Shown piece after piece: positions 43,520 to 53,023 of a stretch of 64,000 nucleotides of DNA. Origin of the DNA: Pseudogymnoascus destructans (taxonomy: Eukaryota > Ascomycota > Leotiomycetes > Thelebolales > Thelebolaceae); contig NW_020167532.1 in assembly GCF_001641265.1 (NCBI RefSeq), positions 248,001 to 312,000 of the forward strand, given 5' to 3'. Each line of letters opens with the position of its first letter. Within the stretch, counting starts at the first letter, position 1. Made by a program: the position numbers and the translations under genes. The notes below the pieces were generated by a model. That model had not been told where the DNA came from. It did not search any database and saw nothing but the letters and a program-made list of their open reading frames with translations.

Positions 43520-43958
43520 ACTGGGGCGGTTAAAGGGAGAAGTGCATTTAGATTGTGATATTGTGTTGGATAGTAAGAAATTTTTAGATTTGGTGATTTT
43601 TAGAATACCTACCTGCTCTTGGATATGGATATTGATATAATATCCTGGCAAGACCTAGCCACTATAGAATCAATGCTATTTGGATTTTAAAATGCATGTC
43701 TCACCGTTGGACCCTGAGAATTCAATCTCTGGTACCATACGATCCAGACGTGGGGCACCCCGCGGCGGGTAGCTCCGGGACGGATTACCAATGGGCAGCG
43801 CAATCGTCATTTCGTCCAGTGATTGAATTATTCAGCATCTAAACTTCTAGCAGCTGCTGTACGCACCTCCATAAAATCCCCAAAACTATACATTTTATGG
43901 CTGCGAGATTTGATTTTAACATACGTTCGATTCCGGCCACTCCGATATTAATATAGCT
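43520..43958. other. Intergenic region, no gene seen
   Basis: AT-rich 3' part of the MFS gene, then the Ccs1 promoter. Nothing else recognised. Confidence 0.4.
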
Positions 43959-44894
43959 ATGGCGATAACTACCCCGTTCCAGGTACTGTGTCTTCGTTTT
44001 CCGGAGCCCCGCTGAGACTAATCATAACTGACCTCGAATACTAGACGCTATTCGCCGTCCCTATGACCTGTGAGAGCTGTGTCCAGGACGTGTCTGGCTC
44101 GCTGCACAAGCTTGAGGGAATTACGAAAGTTAATGCAAATTTAAAAGACCAATTAATATCTATCGAGGGAACTGGTTCGTCATTCCCAGCCAGCCGGACA
44201 TGGTTGCCCTTGGAAGAACAGTTTTTGGACTGACAGTACTATAGCTGCACCATCTGCAATTGTTTCAGCGATCCAGGGGACAGGGAGAGATGCCATTCTA
44301 CGGGGCACTGGGACTACAGACAGTAAGCCCTATTGCCTTTCGACTGATGCGGTCACGTGTGGAGATAGTTTACTAAAGAATATAGGTTCTGCTGTGTGTA
44401 TCCTCGAGACTCACTCGCAACAACTATCCGACAAGGTGAAGGGGCTCATAAGAATGGTACAAGTCTCGAGTTTGTTGACTCTGTTTGACCTCACGATACG
44501 TGGACTGGCGCCCGGAAAATACGATGCAACAATCCGCGAGACCGGCGACATTTCACAAGGCGTCGTATCGACGGGGGCCATGTGGAAAGACCCAGTTAAG
44601 GAAGGGCCACAGGGATTCAAGGGCCGCCTAGGGACTGTTCATGTGGATGGGAATGGCTTGGGGAGTGTATTTATCGACAAGCCGATCCAGATCTGGGAAA
44701 TGATTGGACGGAGCATCGTGGTTTCGAGGCAGCACGATGGAGAGGGTAAGTTTGAGAAGAACGACGACAACACTCTCGTTGGGGTGATTGCTCGCAGCCC
44801 GGGAGTTTGGGATAACGATAAGACTGTCTGCTCTTGTTCTGGGAAGACGCTGTGGGAGGAGAGGAAGGATGAGGTCGGCAAGGGGATGATTTAG
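43959..44894 (+). CDS. ccs1: Ccs1, copper chaperone for Cu/Zn superoxide dismutase
   Basis: Exons 43959..43982, 44045..44174, 44245..44322 and 44386..44894 give 246 aa; introns are 62, 70 and 63 nt. The protein delivers Cu(I) to Sod1 and forms its disulfide, in cytosol and mitochondrial intermembrane space. Domain 1 is an HMA fold with the copper site MTCESC at about residues 16-21. Domain 2 is SOD-like (FDLTIRGLAPGKYDATIRET, FKGRLGTVHVDGNGLGSVF, DDNTLVGVIARSPGVWDNDK). Domain 3 carries the Cys pair in TVCSCSGKTLWEER (CxC). All three functional parts are intact. The stop codon lies only 46 bp from that of the convergent dsRNA-binding gene. Confidence 0.94.
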
Positions 44895-44940
44895 TGAAAG
44901 TTTGATTCGCAATATATCCCAGACTTGAAGCAAAGCTACC

Positions 44941-45870
44941 TTAAGCCTCTATCGCCGTGATCTCCTTGGCCCCTTCCGTCGTCACGCTCTCCCTGTACCC
45001 CTTAACCCCGTCATCCAACGCCGTACTCTCCTTATCCCTCTTAATTTCTTTCAAGAATTTCAGAACTTCGAGTTGGCAGTCCCCTTTGGCATTGTTCTTG
45101 CCAAAGACGTTCCTGAACTCTCCAACTTGGCCGTCAACAAGGTGATTAGACGGGAAATGAGCATACCCGCTCCAAAGCGGTGACCCAGCCGGTTCATTCT
45201 TCATAACATACGCCGGAAGGCCCATGCGCAGCTCGAAACAGATTTGTGCGATTTCAGCACCGGCAGTCATCTGTACAGCGCTGGCGCCTGGCCCCGCCTT
45301 GGCCAGAGGAGCCACCTGGTGGTGTTTCGGGAAGGAAACAGAGTCTATGGACGGCATGTGCCCGTTCTCAACAAGCCATTCAATGGCGAGTTTGCAGCAG
45401 TGCTGCTTTGCTTGTTTCTTGTTGCCGAAACTGTTCGTGGAGCTGAATGGCTCGGGGCGCTCACCGATTGTCACAGAGCAAACGAAACGACGCGGGAAGC
45501 CTGCCGTGGAGGACTCCGTGAATACATGTTTTCCTGCGCGGGGATGGATTTGGTGGTATTCTATTATGAAGTTAATATGTATTTAAGGTTATTGAGAAGT
45601 GACATAAAGGCTTCAAGTACCTTGGAGCTTGCCAATCCAGTTAATGGAGCCCAAATCTGGAGTCGATGTGGTGGAGCCCCCGCTCTCACTGGCTGCCTTG
45701 TCGTTCACCGCCACGCTCGAGTTCGCTGTGGATAACTGAACTAGCGGAGGGACATTTTGCACATATAGTTGGCCGATTTCTGGAGCTGGAAAATTGGCAT
45801 CAAAATCCTCGATGCTTATGAATGTGACACCTGACGGTGGTGGTGTTGCCTGCGGTGCTGTGGACTCCAT
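44941..45870 (-). CDS. Double-stranded RNA-binding domain protein
   Basis: Exons 45870..45621 and 45560..44941 give 289 aa; the intron is 60 nt (GTACTT..ATAG). A dsRNA-binding motif spans about residues 75-150: INWIGKLQEYHQIHP crosses the junction, then HVFTESSTAGFPRRFVCSVT and SFGNKKQAKQHCCKLAIEWL, with the Lys-rich KKQAKQHCCKLA helix that contacts dsRNA. The C-terminal ~130 residues contain a possible second, weaker domain (AEIAQICFELRMGLPAYVMK, CQLEVLKFLKEIKRDKE) resembling a degenerate dsRBD. No RNase III or helicase domain is present. It may act in RNA silencing or editing-like binding, but there is no direct evidence. It is the last gene before the repeat island. Confidence 0.84.
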
Positions 45871-46605
45871 CGCTAGTTGAGAGGCAACAGTTGTGAGTGA
45901 TCCACGGTTTTAAGGGCTAAAGAGAGGTGTAATTAGAATTTAATATAACAAAGCAATGTTATATGTAAGTGAGCGTGAGGGACTTGGTTAGTGAAGAAGG
46001 TAGCAAGTTGACTTCGGAGGCCTGGCGATGTTTGTTTTCGGTGTGGCGAAGCAAATATTCCTAGGACGGTGAAGGAGAGGGAGTACGGGAACATGCATTA
46101 AAGCAGACCTTGCAACTCAGAAAACCATGTTTAGCACCTTCCATATTCTTTGAAGATACTCGAGAAGACTCTATTAAGTTTGATAGATTTCAATGTAAGA
46201 ACTAGGTAGTTTAAGCAGTTTGCCATGTAATAGATGCTTTAGTTTCTGCTTCCTTCGTCCCTTTTGCTACATCTTGAATTAATTCCTTATTAGCCTGTAA
46301 TCGTCAGGACTGCCTGTTCGCTTCGCTCACAGTCAGAGGAAGCGAGTGTCCCCCCGTAAGCAAGTGTCCCCTCTCAAAACCCACTACATACCAACCACCA
46401 ACCACCAACCACCAACCACCAACCACCTACCACCTACCACCTACCACCTACCACCTACCACCTACCACCCACCACTCTACTACGAATATAAGTTTAATAT
46501 ATTTAATAAAATAAAGGATATAATATTTAATACTCTACTGAGACTACTATATTTTACTACGGTCAACACAATAATATAGCTTATTTAAATGGTATAACCG
46601 TCTCT
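45871..46605. other. Start of the AT-rich island; no gene seen
   Basis: Base composition becomes AT-rich. The stretch holds the ACC-based tandem repeat listed separately and then AT-rich sequence up to the stop codon of the unknown four-exon gene. Confidence 0.5.
46390..46471. repeat. Short tandem repeat, 7-bp CCAACCA / CCTACCA units
   Basis: Head-to-tail units of ACCAACC change midway to ACCTACC, so an A-to-T change has spread along the right half of the array. The unit length of 7 keeps no reading frame. Confidence 0.88.
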
Positions 46606-47858
46606 TTAATCATAATGTACAACCACATCTAAATAGGATTTAAATACATAGCTATCAAGGTTATTCCACCATGCTACGGTGTTATTGAGTCTTCGCCATG
46701 CATATGCGATTTGGTCAATCTTTACCATTGGAACCACCTTAGAGCCACGATCATTTGAGAAGTGTTCTACAAATGTATCGCCTGGAGCGAAGGCCCGCGC
46801 TGCTGCTTCGTCTGTAGCGTTCCGAACCCTCTTCTCTTCACCAATCCTCTTATTAAGGTAGGTAACATTTGGGATACTCCAACCCCCTTGGGTAAGCTGC
46901 CCATACTTCTCTGCGACTACATCCCAGCTATACTGGTTTCCTTCGTATAGTACGACTAATTCCTATATCCATTCGTTAGCACCATGCCTTATACTACATT
47001 ATATGGTATCATACCCGCCAGCTCCGCCAACGACCTTTCCACTGTTCCCAAACCTGTGGCCGGTGCTTCTTATACACCTTATCCCAACCGCATAATGGGA
47101 TCTTTGTTTCGTTTATGATGATTGTCCCAGGCCCAACATCGCTTGTCCAGTCCTGAGATAAGTCCTGATAGTTCTTACAATAAACAATGTTTGGAGGATC
47201 AGGAATGTCCCTTACCCGAACATTTACATCAAATCCTTCAATAGTAACGAGGGTGAATGGCCGTGCTACGCTATAGCGCTTTGTCTTTTCACTTTGTTTA
47301 GGTGCTACGTACCTTCATGAGGAAGGATACCCTCAAGCGCTGCATTCTGGAAGAGGGGGAAGCTTGGAGTTTCGGTGCCAACTAGCTGTCCAGGCCGTTT
47401 CTGATGGATTGCTATTTCTGCATCGGCAAGCTCCTGTCGTAACGTAGAGGGCGATGCTGAGCTCGCTGCAAACGAATGTTTATGAAGATAAGTTACATCT
47501 AACTGCATCTTTATTGGCGATGGGACCTGGGCGAAGGAAGGCTCTAATGGTACTGTTATGGCGTGTTGACGACGTTCTATACTACACTGTTAATATCAAT
47601 GCTATATAACAGGGAAACCGAACCATACGCTCTAGCTTCGTCATAAGCGACTTGTTCTAGTGAACGCCCTTGTAAGGCAAAAAACTGGTCTGCCAGCCGA
47701 AGTAAAGCTGTCTTCTCATGTTCCTGCCGAAGATCTTTATCTCTTGCTGTTGCAGAGACATCTTCACTCGTTGATGCTATAGCTCCAGTATCTTTCTTTA
47801 CTTGTAGCCTATCATTTGCCTTTAGCTTCTTTCGTGGGGAGTACTCTTTTGGTGGCAT
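46606..47858 (-). CDS. Unrecognised 368-aa protein in the repeat island
   Basis: Four exons join in frame: 47858..47624, 47576..47313, 47265..47015 and 46962..46606, with introns of 47, 47 and 52 nt, all GT..AG. The family is not recognised. The N-terminus is basic (MPPKEYSPRKKLKAND, nuclear-signal-like), then charged helices (DLRQEHEKTALLRLADQFFA). The middle and end are Trp-rich and look globular: WTSDVGPGTIIINETKIPLC, GWDKVYKKHRPQVWEQWKGR, LVVLYEGNQYSWDVVAEKYG, QLTQGGWSIPNVTYLNKRIG. Every exon lacks internal stops although the region is AT-rich and next to RIP-damaged DNA, which argues for constraint or recent arrival. An hAT element sits only 64-72 bp upstream of its start codon. It could belong to an older mobile element; this is not shown. 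Confidence 0.6.
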
Positions 47859-47922
47859 TATTAATGTAGAGATTTTGACATTAATAATGTAAAGGTACGG
47901 TGTGACTGAAGCACTTGTGGTT

Positions 47923-47930
47923 ATATACGG
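47923..47930. repeat. 8-bp target-site duplication of the hAT element, left copy
   Basis: ATATACGG directly precedes the left terminal repeat. The same eight bases directly follow the right terminal repeat. Eight-bp duplications are diagnostic of hAT transposition. Confidence 0.95.
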
Positions 47931-50616
47931 CAGTGTTCGGCGGATACATATCCGGGTAGTATCCGTGAAGCTCACGGGTAGGGTATATACCCGGCGACGA
48001 TCTGACGGGTAGGGTAGGGTATATATCCGGATACATGAGGCTGAATATTGTATATAAAAATAGAATAGCGTATATAAAAAAGAATGAAGCTTTTGATAAT
48101 AGTAGTAAACCCCTTTCCGCGAGCCCCCTTTCCGTGAGACCCCCCCTTTCTGCGAGTCCCTATTCAGGTGCTTCATCGTCAGCATCATCGCCGTCGCTAT
48201 CAGCCTCCCGTATTTTACCCCAATTCCGTAAGCAAAGTAAATATCTAATAGTTGGCGGTGATAACCTATTCCGCTTCTTTGTAATAATATCACTACCATT
48301 ACTAAATACTCGTTCCGATGCTGCAGATGTTGCTGGAATAGCTAGATGATCACGAGCAATACGGGCAATAACTGGATATTGGTATTGCTTTGCGCACCAA
48401 TATTTGAGAATATCAGTATGCTCACCGGGCCGTGGTTCAAGCATCCAGCGCCTCCATTCTGGCTCTTGAAAAGCCAAGCCTTCTGACGCAAATAGATCTT
48501 CGTCAGAATCAGGTTCTTGATCTATTGTAGCAGTAGCACCTATTGCTTCTGCAAGAGCTGTTTCGTGAGTAATTCGCTCCGTATCAAGGTGATACTCTCG
48601 CTTTTGGTACGTTCTACAAACGTCTTCGAACTGCGCTCTTGCTCGTAATCTTCGTGTATCGTCTATAGCATTTGGATATATCTTCTTAAATACTGTATGA
48701 TTCATTCGTGGGTCGCAAATTGTAGCAACAGCTGAGTGCTTACATTGCCGATTCGTTGTAAGAGTATAATACTCATTAAGCTTTTGAAGCGCAGCTCCAC
48801 AAGCTACTCCGATCGTAGAGCTTCTACCAAGCTCTTCTTGTAGTAATGTGACCTTATTTATCATCTTTAAGTAAAGAGGAATTGTAAAGTTGAGCGTTGG
48901 ATATGAATCACTTTGTAGCCGTCTTGACGGCTTTAAGAATACTAAGAATAATCGTTCAAGAGCTTCGATAATAGCCCAATCGTTGCTTGTTAACGCAATA
49001 TCCTTCATACTGATATCAAGCTTCTGCGTAGAGCATACTGCAGTAATTGGTATTCGAAGCTTTATAGCTGTTTCAAGCATATAGTACGTTGAATTCCAGC
49101 GTATAGGCATATCAAGTGATAGCTGGCGTGGCTTCTGGCCTGCAGCTTGTATCTGCTTCTGTAAAGCATCCTTCCATGCTCTTCGGTTTCGAAAGACATA
49201 AATATGCCTTCGGAGCTTCTCAAGCGTAGCTGATACTTCAGTAGAAGAGTTATCAATACGCTGCGGAATCCGGGCAAGCCCTTGCTGACACCAGTACGCT
49301 TCTGTTTCTGTATCCGGGCTAGCTTTCAAGCTCTTTAGAGTAGCTTGAACTGCAAGATTGATAATATGAGCAATACACCGAACGTCCCCTTCCTTTACAG
49401 TAAACGTCCATGGCTGTTGAATAGTCGTCTGCTGCTTACTGGCTATTTTCTCATATTCTGAAAGCATCACAGTATTCGCTGAGGCATTATCCCGCGTACA
49501 AGTAAATATAGCACCTGTAATTTCGAAGCTATCTGTTACTGCAGCTAACTCTTGAGCGAGATATTCGCCGCTATGAATTGGCTCTTGAAGGTGGATTACA
49601 TCAAGTAATATGCACCGGTGCTGCCACTTCTCATTAATCCAATGGCCTGTGACAGCAGCGTACTCTGTATAGTTCCGTGCAGTCCATGCATCTGTTGTAA
49701 TAGATATCCGGCCGCCATAGGTAATATGAGCCTGGAGTTCTAATTGTAGCAATCCTCGGTGATATGAGAATTGCCGCTGTAGCTCTCGGTGTAGTGTTCG
49801 CGACGATATCGATAGAGTACTTGGGCTTAAGAACTGTACTAATTGATGGAACGAATAGCTCTCAATAAGTCGTAAGGAGAGGTTATTTGATACAACGAAT
49901 GAGAGTAATAACTCTCGGTATTTCGCTCTACTATTTGATGCTTGAGCTTGAGCGGGCTGGACTTGCGGGTTCCGCGGCCGTGGCTCAAAAAATAACGATG
50001 CACTACTTGATGGGCTTGACGGCGTAATTGTATGACCTTTCATTGTATATGCTACTGTTGGATGCTTCTGCGTATAGTGCTTCCAAAGATTACCGGTTGA
50101 AGTCTGACTTAATAGCTGCGGAGTAGGTGAATATCCGCAGCCTGGTTGTAAGCAAGTTACTTTGACTGTAGGTGGGTTACTATCAAGTATCAATCGCGAA
50201 TATAATAGCTTCGTAAATAGTACCGACGACGTTGGTGGCAGCATTCGTCCTGGAGGCTGAAGCCGGAGCGGTGTAGGATTAATATCCTGTTGAATATAAA
50301 TAGGGGGTGGCAGCGTTGGCAGACTTGGCTCATTATGAGTATCATAGCTATTATAGCCCTCAGGCTCCGTTGGTATATCTGATAACGACGAGTCGCTCAT
50401 TCTGAGGATAATTATCACTTTATACAGCATCAATATAGATCTCACGGCGTTGGAAAAAAGAGGTCTTGGCTGCGCTTGGCTATTCTTGGCATGTATCCGG
50501 ATATATACTCGAGAGTATCCGGATACGCCGGATACTCCTAAAATATCGCCGGGTAGGTATATACTCGAGGATATACCCGGATACCACGGGTATATTGGTA
50601 TCCGTGCCGAACACTG
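47931..50616 (-). mobile_element. Complete hAT-family DNA transposon, 2686 bp
   Basis: The ends are 11-bp perfect terminal inverted repeats, CAGTGTTCGGC at 47931..47941 and its reverse complement at 50606..50616, flanked by perfect ATATACGG duplications. CAGNG-type ends plus 8-bp duplications define hAT elements. Between the ends lies a single transposase frame read on the minus strand. Both subterminal regions (47940-48030 and 50490-50605) are crowded with copies, in both orientations, of CGGGTA and TATCCGG, the kind of repeated short site hAT transposases bind. Perfect ends, duplications and open frame suggest recent insertion. It separates the unknown four-exon gene from the truncated frame at 50788. 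Confidence 0.95.
48160..50400 (-). CDS. hAT transposase
   Basis: One exon. The ATG at 50400 (MSDSSLSDIPTEPEG) gives 746 aa; an upstream in-frame ATG at 50445 is also possible. A BED-type zinc finger lies at about residues 80-120 (TCLQPGCGYSPTPQLLS, then NLWKHYTQKHP, C2H2-like spacing). The RNase H-like core includes ITTDAWTARNYTEYAAVTGH (first catalytic Asp region), CTRDNASANTVMLSEYEK (second Asp) and RCIAHIINLAVQ (C/DxxH), then RWNSTYYMLETAIKL. The C-terminal dimerisation region is intact: YPVIARIARDHLAIPATSAA, SERVFSNGSDIITKKRNRLS, with its Glu, SPPTIRYLLCLRNWG. No stop or frameshift is seen, so the enzyme may be active. It ends with an acidic tail (DSDGDDADDEAPE). Confidence 0.93.
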   Translation of the reverse strand: MSDSSLSDIPTEPEGYNSYDTHNEPSLPTLPPPIYIQQDINPTPLRLQPPGRMLPPTSSVLFTKLLYSRLILDSNPPTVKVTCLQPGCGYSPTPQLLSQTSTGNLWKHYTQKHPTVAYTMKGHTITPSSPSSSASLFFEPRPRNPQVQPAQAQASNSRAKYRELLLSFVVSNNLSLRLIESYSFHQLVQFLSPSTLSISSRTLHRELQRQFSYHRGLLQLELQAHITYGGRISITTDAWTARNYTEYAAVTGHWINEKWQHRCILLDVIHLQEPIHSGEYLAQELAAVTDSFEITGAIFTCTRDNASANTVMLSEYEKIASKQQTTIQQPWTFTVKEGDVRCIAHIINLAVQATLKSLKASPDTETEAYWCQQGLARIPQRIDNSSTEVSATLEKLRRHIYVFRNRRAWKDALQKQIQAAGQKPRQLSLDMPIRWNSTYYMLETAIKLRIPITAVCSTQKLDISMKDIALTSNDWAIIEALERLFLVFLKPSRRLQSDSYPTLNFTIPLYLKMINKVTLLQEELGRSSTIGVACGAALQKLNEYYTLTTNRQCKHSAVATICDPRMNHTVFKKIYPNAIDDTRRLRARAQFEDVCRTYQKREYHLDTERITHETALAEAIGATATIDQEPDSDEDLFASEGLAFQEPEWRRWMLEPRPGEHTDILKYWCAKQYQYPVIARIARDHLAIPATSAASERVFSNGSDIITKKRNRLSPPTIRYLLCLRNWGKIREADSDGDDADDEAPE

Positions 50617-50624
50617 ATATACGG
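50617..50624. repeat. 8-bp target-site duplication of the hAT element, right copy
   Basis: ATATACGG, identical to the copy at 47923..47930. Confidence 0.95.
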
Positions 50625-50787
50625 TCAGCCCTAACTTTTACGCTATTTCTACACACACACGTGTTTAGTAGAGAGGGGTAGGCATTATATGCGTCACCGC
50701 TTCAAAAAATAATTGAAATGCTTTGCTATTATCGAGGGTAGATTGCCTTTTTTTGTTACTACCATATATATACAGCCTACTATCACT

Positions 50788-51000
50788 ATGTCTTTACCAC
50801 CTCTTTTCGGTAGTAGCCCACCATCACAAGATAATAACTATTATGGTGTAGAACAGCTTGCTTCACTCGATCTTGACGAAGATATTACACCAGAAGAAGT
50901 AGATGAGGATACTGAAGATCAAAAAGCAAGAATTGACCAAGCTTTTCACTATATGAAGGAGGAAGTCCAAAAAGAAATAGAAGGAGCGTTAGCACCAAAG
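50788..51000 (+). pseudogene. Truncated open frame cut off by the inverted-repeat structure
   Basis: An ATG at 50788 starts 71 residues (MSLPPLFGSSPPSQDNNYYG, then acidic SLDLDEDITPEEVDEDTEDQ and KARIDQAFHYMKEEVQKEIE). At 51001 the sequence becomes the left arm of the large inverted repeat and the frame runs out at 51108. So this looks like the N-terminal part of a gene broken by an insertion. Before the hAT insertion its start lay about 235 bp from that of the opposed unknown gene, i.e. a divergent pair. The family is not recognised. Confidence 0.45.
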
Positions 51001-52998
51001 TGTAATAGTGGGTGCACCAGATGTGAGAATCTAGCCACCCAAGGAAGGGATGATTTTACTAAGACAACACACTGTCTTAGGAAACAGAGCCAAAGGCTTG
51101 TAGCTTAGACTATTCCACAATGCAGCAATCAGGTGTATGATATAGTGGAGTGGTTTAGACAAGTTGTAACAAATGTTGAGTCTGAGAACTCAGGGATAAG
51201 TCAGAGGTTAGCACCTCACTGACTTTTCAGAAACAAGGAGTAACAAGATCAATGCTTGGAAGCTTGGAAAAGACGTGGAAGTATGTGATAGTCGATTTAC
51301 TATATTGTCTGCTTGCCCTTTCTTAAGGAATAAAGGGCAATCCTATTTATGCTAAAGGAGTGTAGTTCTCTCATTTTCCAAAACTTTCCATGACTAACCA
51401 GGCTTGGTAACTGTAGTCGACATAAGAGAATCCCATAGAACCATCTCCTAGGTTCCTAGCCTATAGGAAGTGAAAGGAGGTCCAAGGTCAGAGTACCCCT
51501 ATAGACAGATTATGTCATAACTTAACCAATCTTGTGGGTAACTAAGGAGCGATGACGAATCATAAAGGGTTGTAGAAGCTTTTGGAGCTATCGTTCATGT
51601 TCCTAGGCCTCTAGTTGATAGAGATATGTTATGTGTAGTATTAGCCCAGTAACTAAGGAGTGATGTCATGTAATGAATCATAGAGGGTTGTAGAGATATG
51701 CTATGTGGTCATATCGGCCCAGTAACTAAGGAGCAATGACGTGTAATGAATCATAGAGTGTTGTAGCAATCGTTGAGTAGTATTGTTCTTGTTGTTGGTG
51801 TGACAAGCCAAAATATGTATAGTGACTTGTAGGTTTGAGGAGGAGATTTCTAAGTTTGCTCTTGAGTTTGGTAGCAAACTGAGTGCAACGAATGTCAGTA
51901 TAACATCCATGCCGGGACGTCACGGACTAAAGGGGGGGGTAATTGTAACAGGTGCTGCTGTTACATGTGGTATATAAAGCGTGTTACGCGTATTCCGGGC
52001 AAGCTGGAATACTGTAGTCTTTTTGGCTCAGTGGGATGTAGCACGAGCGTAACCATACATCATTACAGCGTCCCTCTGTAGATGGCGTCCTTTGCATGCT
52101 GATGCATATTGTCATACTGACATTCGTTGCACTCAGTTTGCTATCAAACTCAAGAGCAAACTTAGAAATCTCCTCCTCAAACCTACAAGTCACCATACAT
52201 ATTTTGGCTTATCGCACCAACAACATGAGCAATACTACTCAACGATTGCTGCAAACTCTTCTACTACATCTGTTTATGCTACATACATCACGGCATATCA
52301 TTTGGACACTCATTGAACAAGTTATTAAGAAAATCTCCTCCTTAAGGGGGTGGGCCAATACTACCACATGGCATATCTCTATCAACTAGAGGCCTAGGAA
52401 CATGAACGATAGCTCCAAAAGCTTCTACAACCCTTTATGATTCGTCATCGCTCCTTAGTTACCCACAAGATTGGTTAAGTTATGACATAATCTGTCTATA
52501 GGGGTACTCTGACCTTGGACCTCCTTTCACTTCCTATAGGCTAGGAACCTAGGAGATGGTTCTATGGGATTCTCTTATGTCGACTACAGTTACCAAGCCT
52601 GGTTAGTCATGGAAAGTCTTGGAAAATGAGAGAACTACACTCCTTTAGCATAAATAGGATTGCCCTTTCCTTAAGAAAGGGCAAGCAGACAATATAGTAA
52701 ATCAACTATCACATACTTCCACGTCTTTTCCAAGCTTCCAAGCATTGATCTTGTTACTCCTTGTTTCTGAAAAGTCAGTGAGGTGCTAACCTCTGACTTA
52801 TCCCTGAGTTCTCAGACTCAACATTTGTTACAACTTGTCTAAACCACTCCACTACATCATACACCTGATTGCTGTGTTGTGGAATAGTCTAAGCTACAAG
52901 CCTTTGGCTCTGTTTCCTAAGACAGTGTGTTGTCTTAGTAAATATCATCCCCTTCCTTGGGTGGCTAGATTCTCACAGCTGGTGCACCCACCATTACA
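51001..52998. mobile_element. ~2-kb inverted-repeat (foldback-like) structure with ~0.9-kb arms
   Basis: The left arm, 51001 to about 51903, and the right arm, about 52106 to 52998, are reverse complements with scattered single-base and small indel differences. The outer ends begin TGTAATAGTGGGTGCACCAG (left) and TGTAATGGTGGGTGCACCAG (right, reversed). Inner ends meet near CGAATGTCAGTAT. About 200 bp lie between them. No protein domain is seen in the arms. No clear target duplication flanks the outer ends. It could be two truncated copies of one element in opposite orientation, or a foldback element. The pairing itself is read directly from the sequence; the class of element is not settled. 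Confidence 0.85.
51904..52105. repeat. Unpaired core with LTR-like features
   Basis: The core holds a purine run (AAAGGGGGGGG near 51930) followed by TGTAACAG..CTGTTACA (51947..51968) and a TATATAAAG box at 51972. A purine tract directly before a TGTAAC end plus a TATA box is what the start of a Copia-type 3' LTR looks like. No second LTR or pol domain is visible, so the label is tentative. Confidence 0.4.
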
Positions 52999-53023
52999 CA
53001 TATGAGTCTCATGTGCAGTCCTC

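Noticed and set aside
51701..52389. Short open frames inside the arms and core of the inverted repeat
   Set aside because: They are repeated on both arms in mirrored form and show no protein domain; they follow from the repeat sequence itself.
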